A DNA stretch of 64,000 bases from Sporosarcina sp. Marseille-Q4943 (lineage in GTDB: Bacteria; Bacillota; Bacilli; Bacillales_A; Planococcaceae): positions 620,001-684,000 of the forward strand of contig NZ_CALSFT010000002.1 in assembly GCF_943736995.1 (NCBI RefSeq), given 5' to 3'. Both the position numbers and the translations under genes were made by a program. Under the pieces are notes generated by a model. It was not told the DNA's origin. It did not search any database and saw nothing but the letters and a program-made list of their open reading frames with translations. This document shows, one piece after another, positions 1 to 6,364 of the stretch (the first letter of the stretch is position 1; the number at the start of each line of letters is the position of its first letter).

Positions 1-1
1 A

Positions 2-283
2 CCAACGACTTACTTGGATATCTTCTATCAGTACGAGCTGCTGGAGCTCGTTCGCGATTTGAATAAACAACACGGCATGTCCATCGTCATGGTATTGCAC
101 GACATCAACCAAGCGATCAAATACAGCGACGTCATCATCGTCATGAAAGACGGCCGCATCGCCGCCAAAGGCAAACCCGAAGACATCATCACAGCCGACT
201 TGATCCACGACATCTACGGCGTCAACGTCGTCGTCAAACATGATCGAGAGGCCGGGATATATATCGTACCGGTGGGGATCTGA
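2..283 (+). CDS. Iron-siderophore-type ABC transporter ATP-binding protein (C-terminal part)
   Basis: Only the last 93 codons are in the window; the frame is open to base 2 and reads PTTYLDI, the end of a Walker B/D-loop (normally DEPTTYLDI). The H-switch follows in VLHDINQAIKYSD, then the usual FecE/FhuC-like tail (MKDGRIAAKGKPEDI). The family powers import of ferric siderophores or vitamin B12 by cycling ATP at the cytoplasmic face. The substrate cannot be told from this fragment. The gene is convergent with the amidohydrolase downstream, and a dimeric repeat fills the gap. Confidence 0.85.
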   Translation, partial: PTTYLDIFYQYELLELVRDLNKQHGMSIVMVLHDINQAIKYSDVIIVMKDGRIAAKGKPEDIITADLIHDIYGVNVVVKHDREAGIYIVPVGI

Positions 284-296
284 GTGATATTTAAGT

Positions 297-442
297 GGTG
301 CCTGTGTAACACGCAATTCTGTTTATTCACTACAATTGTATGATCAAAAACCGGAAGCTTGTCATATTAAGATTTTAAGAGCCTCCTTCCGCATTATTAT
401 ACATAAAGTTAAATAGTCATAAATGTACCACGCACAGGCACC
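297..442 (+). repeat. 146-bp interspersed repeat, copy A1 (first half of a dimer)
   Basis: Starts GGTGCCTGTG and ends CACAGGCACC, with the subterminal words CACTACAATTGTAT and AGTCATAAATG shared with the other copies. It has an inner GGAAG/CTTCC hairpin. It is fused to copy A2 through a shared right end and lies between convergent genes. Confidence 0.85.
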
Positions 443-575
443 GACACAATTCAGACAATACAGTACAATTGCATAAACGAAAACAGGAAGCCGACCAAAT
501 CAATCTTTGGTCAGCTTCCTTTTAAATTTATATACAGCTTAGTGAATTGTCATAAATATGTCTTGCACAGGCACC
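433..575 (+). repeat. Interspersed repeat, copy A2 (second half of a dimer)
   Basis: Begins at the shared CACAGGCACC junction and continues GACACAATTCAGACAATAC. It contains a strong hairpin (AGGAAGCCGACCAAA against TTTGGTCAGCTTCCT, about 485-520) followed by T-rich sequence, so it can act as a terminator for both convergent neighbours. It ends GCACAGGCACC. Confidence 0.88.
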
Positions 576-594
576 ACTTAAAGGCACATACCCC

Positions 595-1773
595 TTAGCC
601 TCTGCAAACAACCTCGGCGACTGCTTTGGCGGCGACGAGCAAGGCGTCTTCGTCGATGTCCCATTTCGGATGGTGGTTGAAATACGCTTTTTCAACGCCT
701 TTTGGTTTGCAGCCGATGTAGAAGAAGCAGGCAGGGTACTTCGCTGCGTAGTAGGCGAAGTCTTCAGACCCAGAGAACATAGGGAATTCTTTTACTGATG
801 TAATTTCAGGCTCCGTGGAGCTTTGAAGGGCGGCGACAACCCCCGCCGTGATTTCCGGGTCGTTGAAGAGTGGTGGATAGTCCGACACGTAATCGAGTTC
901 GCACTTCACCCCAAATTCCTCTTCAATCCCTTTGGTGATTCGGTGAACTTCCTTGTCAATCAACTCTTGGACTTCCGTTGTCATATACCGCACATCGCCC
1001 TCCAACTCGACGCTGTCCTTAATGACATTAAACTGACCTTTTCCGTCAAATGAACCGATCGTGATAACCCCCATGGAAAAAGGATCCAACCGGCGGCTGA
1101 CAATAGTTTGGATAGCCGTGACAAAATGCGCTCCAGCGACAATCGCGTCATTTGCCAGGTGTGGAGATGACCCGTGGCCCCCGACGCCTTGGATTTTCAA
1201 GTTAAAGTACGTCCGACCTGCCATCGAATAGCCGCTATGGTACCCGACAACTCCTGCAGGATCCGTTGGGAATAAATGAATGCCATAGACAGCATCCACA
1301 CCATCCAACAAACCTGATTCCACCATGCTTTTCGCTCCGCCCGGCGGCACTTCCTCTGCATGCTGGTGAATGACTTTAATCGTCCCAGCCAACTCATCTT
1401 TCAGCTCAATTAAGCAATCCGCCAACACAAGCAAATAAGCGGTATGCGCATCATGCCCGCAAGCATGCATGACGCCTTCATTTTTCGATTTGAAAGGCAC
1501 GTCCGTTTCTTCATGAATCGGCAACGCATCAAAATCCGCACGAAGGCCGATTGTTTTACCCGGCTTTCCGCCTTTGATCGTCACAATTATGCCGTATCCA
1601 TTTCCGACATTCGTTTGGATTTCAACGTCTTTTCCGTTATAAAAATCGACAATGTATTGGGCTGTCTTTTCTTCTTGGAACGATAGCTCCGGATTCTCGT
1701 GCAAATGACGCCTGATCTGAATCATTTCATCCTTGCGTTGCTCCAACATTTTCATTAGTTGTTCTTTCATCAT
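595..1773 (-). CDS. M20 family amidohydrolase (HipO/YxeP-like)
   Basis: A 392-aa cytoplasmic zinc-dependent amidohydrolase of the hippurate hydrolase / N-acyl-amino-acid deacetylase group, cleaving an amide bond of an acylated amino acid or peptide. Visible motifs are RRHLHENPELSFQE near residue 25, DFDALPIHE near 80-90, the metal site ACGHDAH near 104-110, the catalytic HAEE near 140, a central lid with GSSPHLANDAI, and the C-terminal metal ligand region FSGSEDFAYYA. ATG at 1773 is preferred over an in-frame GTG 6 bases upstream because AAAGGG lies 5 bases before it. The acyl group cannot be read from sequence. The gene is monocistronic, with a repeat copy upstream. Confidence 0.9.
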   Translation of the reverse strand: MMKEQLMKMLEQRKDEMIQIRRHLHENPELSFQEEKTAQYIVDFYNGKDVEIQTNVGNGYGIIVTIKGGKPGKTIGLRADFDALPIHEETDVPFKSKNEGVMHACGHDAHTAYLLVLADCLIELKDELAGTIKVIHQHAEEVPPGGAKSMVESGLLDGVDAVYGIHLFPTDPAGVVGYHSGYSMAGRTYFNLKIQGVGGHGSSPHLANDAIVAGAHFVTAIQTIVSRRLDPFSMGVITIGSFDGKGQFNVIKDSVELEGDVRYMTTEVQELIDKEVHRITKGIEEEFGVKCELDYVSDYPPLFNDPEITAGVVAALQSSTEPEITSVKEFPMFSGSEDFAYYAAKYPACFFYIGCKPKGVEKAYFNHHPKWDIDEDALLVAAKAVAEVVCRG

Positions 1774-1891
1774 TGCCACCCTTTCTCTAAAAGATTATTT
1801 GTGTACCATCAATCTTAAAGTGTTCCCTATTCAACGCTCTTTAAACGGACCTGCTATTTGGTGTCCGTTCTTTTGGGTGCCTATTTTTTTG

Positions 1892-2037
1892 GGTGCCTGT
1901 GCAGCAAACAATTCAGACAATGCACTACAATTGCATAATAAAAAACAGGAAGCCGGCCATATCAAATTTTGGACGGCGTTTGATTGCATTTATATACCTG
2001 CTGTTGAATTGTCATAAATGTGTCTTGCACAGGCACC
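1892..2037 (+). repeat. 146-bp interspersed repeat, copy B
   Basis: GGTGCCTGTGCAGCAAACAA at the left end, GTCTTGCACAGGCACC at the right end followed by GACACAATT. The inner stem GGAAGCCGGCC is partly conserved. The copy lies in the 392-bp divergent gap between the amidohydrolase (minus) and the secreted protein at 2166 (plus). A short extra GGGTGCC lies just upstream at 1875-1881. No gene is seen in this gap. Confidence 0.88.
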
Positions 2038-2165
2038 GACACAATTTGTGCTAACCCTGGCAAGCTCCTAGAGATGGGAGTACTTTAATTCATATTCCTA
2101 ATATAAACATGCCTCAAATCGCCCCTCGATAACCCGGAATTTTAAATCTAGAAAAGGATGAAGCA

Positions 2166-3314
2166 ATGAAGGAAATTAAGGGAGTTAGAAGGATTGTCGG
2201 AATAGGGATAATGTCAGCGGGATTAGTACTGTCTATGGGGATTTCAGAGAATTTAGGGGAAGTATCAGCGGAACAAAGTGTGAAGGCTCTTAACAAATAT
2301 GACGAAGAGCATATCTATACACAGGAAGACGTTCTCAAAGCGTTAGAAAGATATAACGGGGACAAATCTAGAAAAGGGTTAATGGAATACGGTTTGAAGA
2401 CCGGGGATATGAGCCTTTTCTATGCTGCAGATGCGTTGCTTCAACCGGCATTTTACGACGTTGTGGATGGAAAGTTTACAAGGAATAAGTTCTATTACGG
2501 CGCATTAATTGAAAGGCATATCCAAAGGGTAAATCAGTACATTGCGGATTTTGGTAATGAAGCGTGGTTAAAACATAAGGAAGAAGAGGATAAGAGGTTA
2601 TTAGCGCTCGTGGAGAAATATAAAAAAGCTCCAGGTGTCATTCCTTATGTAATAGGGTTCACCAATTCAAAACAAAATGCGGATAAATACGGCGTTGAAG
2701 TAACGCCAATTGAATTTTATAACAGTAAGTGGAATCATCCCGATGTAATGACAAAAGGTGTGTTCAGTCATCAGGATAAAAAGAAGGCTGCGGAAGAAAA
2801 GACGGAATCGATCTACAAGGAATACACTCCAATAGAGGGTTCTCCACAATCCCAAGACGAAATCATGCCCGAACAGCCTGAAACCGATATTGAGGAGTCA
2901 GAAGCGAGTCCAGATAAAGAAGAAAAAGTGGACGGGGTAGAGAAAGAAGAGGACGATACAGTAGATGAAGAGCAAAAAGGTAGGCTAGATTATTCGAAGT
3001 TCGGTAGTGAGCATTACTTTGAAAAAATAGAGTGGATTAATAGAAACGGTATGGTGTCCTTAAGCATTTACCCGAAATTCCCGGTGTTCAATAACGAGGA
3101 TGGACAACTGGATGAACAGCATATTAAACGTTCGTTTGATGTGATTGAGGTCGAGCACGGGGAAGATGAGAAGTGGGATAATACCGAATCGATGAGGGCT
3201 CAATATGAGTGCCATGTCTATTTTGCAAGGGATAGTAAAGTGCCGTGGAATATCGAACCACATCGAACAGAGTCAAGGTTTGTGGAGACAGTATTGAAGT
3301 CATGTAATCCTTAA
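2166..3314 (+). CDS. Secreted protein of unknown function with acidic linker
   Basis: 382 aa with an N-terminal signal peptide (basic MKEIKGVRR, hydrophobic IVGIGIMSAGLVLSMGI, likely cut after VSA near residue 36). The start is supported by AAAGGA 7-8 bases upstream. Residues about 50-210 are mainly helical and charged. Residues about 235-275 are a low-complexity acidic stretch rich in Glu, Asp and Pro (QPETDIEESEASPDKEEK). The C-terminal 100 residues look like a small alpha/beta domain. I do not recognise the family; two Trp-containing segments (EKIEWINRNG, KVPWNIEPH) may help a profile search. It is convergent with the RAYT gene. Confidence 0.7.
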   Translation: MKEIKGVRRIVGIGIMSAGLVLSMGISENLGEVSAEQSVKALNKYDEEHIYTQEDVLKALERYNGDKSRKGLMEYGLKTGDMSLFYAADALLQPAFYDVVDGKFTRNKFYYGALIERHIQRVNQYIADFGNEAWLKHKEEEDKRLLALVEKYKKAPGVIPYVIGFTNSKQNADKYGVEVTPIEFYNSKWNHPDVMTKGVFSHQDKKKAAEEKTESIYKEYTPIEGSPQSQDEIMPEQPETDIEESEASPDKEEKVDGVEKEEDDTVDEEQKGRLDYSKFGSEHYFEKIEWINRNGMVSLSIYPKFPVFNNEDGQLDEQHIKRSFDVIEVEHGEDEKWDNTESMRAQYECHVYFARDSKVPWNIEPHRTESRFVETVLKSCNP

Positions 3315-3320
3315 GAATCC

Positions 3321-3466
3321 GGTGCATGTGCAGCAAACAATTCAGACAATGCACTACAATTGCATAATGAAAAACAGGAAGCCGGCCATATCAAACTTTG
3401 GTCGGCTTCTGATTGTATTTATATACCTGTTGTTGAATTGTCATAAATGTGTCTTGCACAGGCACC
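3321..3466 (+). repeat. 146-bp interspersed repeat, copy C, overlapping the RAYT gene 3' end
   Basis: Left end GGTGCATGTGCAGC (one change from consensus), right end GTCTTGCACAGGCACC then GACACA. The inner hairpin GAAGCCGGCCA...TTGGTCGGCTTC is intact. Read on the minus strand, bases 3466 to 3391 encode the last 24 residues and the stop of the RAYT gene. Confidence 0.9.
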
Positions 3467-4065
3467 GACACATCTTCGGAAGGCATCTCCTCGTACACCT
3501 TTTCAATGTCCTGTTTGTAAACTAGGCAATAGAGGCAGTACGCATGAGTCGACGTTTCGAATGGCTTTGGTAAGAATGTTGGTACAAGTTCCGTGTTTAA
3601 AAAGCGTGGCGGCGTTTTATTAACATCTGCATAGTACTGGAATGAACTGTAAGAGTAGTCTTCCAATGATTTCACCATCGGAATCTTAGTGTCAATCGGG
3701 TTCCGGTGGATGTAGCTGCTGATGTCCAATATAGCTCTTAGTCCATTTGCGAGTTTTGAAAAATATCTCTTCTCATAGATGCGACCGACATGGTCATAAC
3801 GTTTAGCATAATAGTCGCTATATCTTCGATTAATGCGGGCCATGACTCGACTTAAATTCACTTCGGATTGGATCAGCAAATGATAGTGATTGGACATAAT
3901 GCAATAGGACACTATCGAAAATGGGTATCTATCATACGCATAATCGAAGGCGCGCATCAAGTTCCTTTTGTCTTCATCCGTTTGAAAGATGTGTTGTCGG
4001 TTGTTGCCACGCATCGTCACATGGAAATAACCGTATGGATTCCAATAGCGTCGTCTTCTCGCCAT
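3391..4065 (-). CDS. RAYT-like Y1 transposase (REP-associated tyrosine transposase)
   Basis: 224 aa, IS200/Y1 transposase fold. The N-terminal strand is YFHVTMRGNNRQHIFQTD (residues 13-30). The HUH metal-binding motif is in SNHYHLLIQ (His60, His62). The candidate nucleophile tyrosines are in RRYSDYYAKRYDHVGRIYE (82-97), followed by RY at 100-101. This is the arrangement of RAYT proteins, which nick single-stranded DNA at REP hairpins. ATG at 4065 is chosen over an upstream start at 4110 because GGGGAG lies 5-6 bases before it. Residues 201-224 (VPVQDTFMTIQQQ onward) are encoded by repeat copy C, so gene and repeat are physically fused. It appears intact, with no stop or frameshift. It is probably the trans-acting enzyme for the repeat family in this region, an inference from linkage. 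Confidence 0.85.
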   Translation of the reverse strand: MARRRRYWNPYGYFHVTMRGNNRQHIFQTDEDKRNLMRAFDYAYDRYPFSIVSYCIMSNHYHLLIQSEVNLSRVMARINRRYSDYYAKRYDHVGRIYEKRYFSKLANGLRAILDISSYIHRNPIDTKIPMVKSLEDYSYSSFQYYADVNKTPPRFLNTELVPTFLPKPFETSTHAYCLYCLVYKQDIEKVYEEMPSEDVSVPVQDTFMTIQQQVYKYNQKPTKV

Positions 4066-4453
4066 TTCATCTCCCCACCGAAAGCGAGTGGATATACAAC
4101 TCGGGAGCAATGCATTTCCATTTGATGGTCATCTGCAATGCGATTTCTGAAATACGTTTTGGACTTGCTAAATTTGCTATTGTCCGGGTGATACAGTTAA
4201 TTTTTTTATTCGCCTCAACAGCAACCTTCTGTCCCTTCATACCTTTCAACCCTACACTCATAATTACTGAAGCGATTGTATGTCACCACTTTCTTTTTCC
4301 TCAACTTTATCGTTTCTTAAATAGACTGACAACTGACGGAATTGATCAGAAAACGGAAAAATAAATTTTATACGGGGAAAAGGGGGTGAAATCGATTTTT
4401 AAACGGGATAACGTAGGGGAAATTATATTTTGAAGGAATCAATGTTTTTATTC
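4066..4453. other. Intergenic region upstream of the RAYT gene
   Basis: 388 bases with no convincing gene on either strand. The RAYT ribosome binding site sits at the left edge. No repeat end was found on the 5' side of the RAYT gene until copy D. Confidence 0.5.
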
Positions 4454-4600
4454 GGTGCCTGTGCAACAAACAATTCAGACTATGCACTACAATTGTATAA
4501 TAAACAAAAGGGAATCCAATTAAATCAAGTGGTTGCAATATCATTATTGAATTTTTATATATTTACCTGAATAGTCATAATTGCACCATGCACAGGCGCC
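4454..4600 (+). repeat. 147-bp interspersed repeat, copy D
   Basis: GGTGCCTGTGCAACAAACAA at the left end and CCATGCACAGGCGCC at the right end, then GACGCAATTC. The inner part lacks the GGAAGCC hairpin. Copies C and D bracket the RAYT gene and face the same way. Confidence 0.85.
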
Positions 4601-4640
4601 GACGCAATTCCCTCAATTCGAACAATTCACCAAATCAAAA

Positions 4641-4681
4641 ACAGGGAGTCGACCAGTTGTTCTTTGGTTGACTCCCCGTTT
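4641..4681 (-). terminator. Terminator of the stalk-domain protein gene
   Basis: Stem GGGAGTCGACCA / TGGTTGACTCCC; read on the minus strand it ends CTCCCTGTTTTTG. It resembles the inner hairpin of the interspersed repeat (ACAGGAAGCCGACCAAA) and lies directly after copy D, so it may be a remnant repeat half. Confidence 0.8.
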
Positions 4682-4706
4682 ATTTTAGTAGTTATTTGCA
4701 GATCGC

Positions 4707-6107
4707 TTACTCGGCTGCTTTTTCTGCTTCGAGTTCTGCACCGAGATCCCACGTGACTGCTTTTTCAATGACGTCGGCTGGTACTTTGATTGCCTTCACT
4801 TCATTGAATTTGCTGAACACGCCGTCGATCAGTTGTTTGATTGTAACTGTTTCGCCGTCCATCGACATTTTAATGATCGTCGTGCCTGAAGTCGATTGTG
4901 GGAACAATGTCGCCTTGTCCACTACTGTTACGACGAAGTATTTTTCGATGTTAATGTCGAGCATGTCAAGGATCGACCCCATGTCGAATTCTGCTTCTCC
5001 ATCTTCTAGATAGGCATCCACTACCGCGTCTTCCTCAGTCGCTTCTTCTTCAGTGGCAGCCTCTTCTTCAGCAACTGCATCTTCCTCCGCAGCGGCTTCT
5101 TCCTCAGAAGTTGCCTCCTCAGCAGCCTCTTCCTCTTCCACAACAGTGCCTTCCGCTTCTGTTACGATGGAGTCAACGCCTTCCGGAAGCAATCCTGAGA
5201 ATAAAGACAATGCTTCCTTCATCATCGATTTGAACTCTTCGTTCGTCATCGTTTGTGTGATGATGTAGACGTCATCGTATTCGAACACGTGGATGCCTTT
5301 CATGAACGCTTTCACGAGCTGCAATTGCGCAACCGGATCGGCTTGCGTCATGGAAGCTTCCAACAGGCCATCCGTTAGCTCTGCAGGGAACTTGAGCCAT
5401 TGATCGCCATCCGATTGGAAGAAGCCATCTTCTGTGAAGTACGCTTCAGTCGTAAGTTCTTCCGTCTCTTCACCCATGTTCATGGACATTTTTTGCGTCA
5501 TATAGAGTCCGACCGGATCCGTCGTGACGCTCATATCCATATCCATAAGCATGTTCATCGAGAGCTCTTCCGTATCGGCTTCCATCGATTGGTCCAACGT
5601 CATTTTTGCTTCGTAGCTTTGCAAGTCCGCCCCCATCAACTTCTCAAGGAATGCATCGATGTCTTGCACACGATTCGTCGTGACATTGACGGTATTATCC
5701 TCTTCGGACACAGTCACGTCAAAACCTTCCAATGAATCTAGGAAATCACTCGTAATATAATTCCCGTAGTTTCTTAACGTAAGTGGGAACACTTCATTCG
5801 TCGCCTTGCCATTTACACTAATTTGCTGATCGGCAATGTCAAAATCGAGTGTCAAATACGTATTCGTTACATTTAATTTACCTGGTGCTTCTTTCGTAAC
5901 GTTGAAGCCCGCTTCTTGGAACAAATTATCGACCGGAATCAATACTTTGCCTTGAGACATGAACGGTTGTTCATAGCCCTCCACTTCAACTCCATCGACA
6001 ACTAGCTTCAAAGACCCCTCTTGAGCTGCTGCCGGCATGCTTGGCCAAGCGAATGAAAGAGCAAATACAAACGCCAAGGCCCATGTTGCAAATTTTCTCA
6101 ACAACAT
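4707..6107 (-). CDS. Secreted protein with copper-amine-oxidase-N (stalk) domain
   Basis: 466 aa, exported by a signal peptide (LLRKFATWALAFVFALSF, cut near AAAQ). Residues about 35-150 match the copper amine oxidase N-terminal-like stalk domain of Bacillota surface proteins (LVVDGVEVEGYEQPF, GKVLIPVDNLFQEAGF, VNVTTN). Residues about 150-310 form a Met/Glu-rich LolA/LppX-like module with repeated SMNM and MDMDMS words. Residues about 325-370 are a low-complexity Glu/Ala linker. The last 90 residues resume a beta-rich fold. ATG at 6107 is used because the upstream in-frame TTG has no ribosome binding site, whereas GGGGGG precedes the ATG. Role is unknown, perhaps lipid or cell-wall associated. 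Confidence 0.75.
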   Translation of the reverse strand: MLLRKFATWALAFVFALSFAWPSMPAAAQEGSLKLVVDGVEVEGYEQPFMSQGKVLIPVDNLFQEAGFNVTKEAPGKLNVTNTYLTLDFDIADQQISVNGKATNEVFPLTLRNYGNYITSDFLDSLEGFDVTVSEEDNTVNVTTNRVQDIDAFLEKLMGADLQSYEAKMTLDQSMEADTEELSMNMLMDMDMSVTTDPVGLYMTQKMSMNMGEETEELTTEAYFTEDGFFQSDGDQWLKFPAELTDGLLEASMTQADPVAQLQLVKAFMKGIHVFEYDDVYIITQTMTNEEFKSMMKEALSLFSGLLPEGVDSIVTEAEGTVVEEEEAAEEATSEEEAAAEEDAVAEEEAATEEEATEEDAVVDAYLEDGEAEFDMGSILDMLDINIEKYFVVTVVDKATLFPQSTSGTTIIKMSMDGETVTIKQLIDGVFSKFNEVKAIKVPADVIEKAVTWDLGAELEAEKAAE

Positions 6108-6364
6108 AACCCCCCACAAAAATTTTTGCCCTAAAAATGACGGACATATTACTTATACGCAAGTAATTGGTAAAAGTTTCAGGTTTTTTGGATAATTTTT
6201 CTGGATTGCCACTTTAACTAGTATCCAAGACCTGAATCCTTCAGCACATTTTCATACATACTTCTATTTTCGAAATAAATCGCTATCTATCTGTCTGCCA
6301 ATTTGATATGGTCAGATTATTGTAGCCTATTGTCCTACAATATAAAAAGAGTAGAGGGGATGAG

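Noticed and set aside
1875..1881. Extra GGGTGCC just before copy B as a dimer remnant
   Set aside because: Only seven bases match; no other repeat features support a second unit.
3921..4364. 147-aa plus-strand frame across the RAYT start region
   Set aside because: Mostly antisense to the RAYT gene, no Shine-Dalgarno site, no family resemblance.
5053..5268. 71-aa Ala/Ser-rich plus-strand frame
   Set aside because: Antisense shadow of the Glu/Ala-rich linker of the secreted stalk-domain protein.
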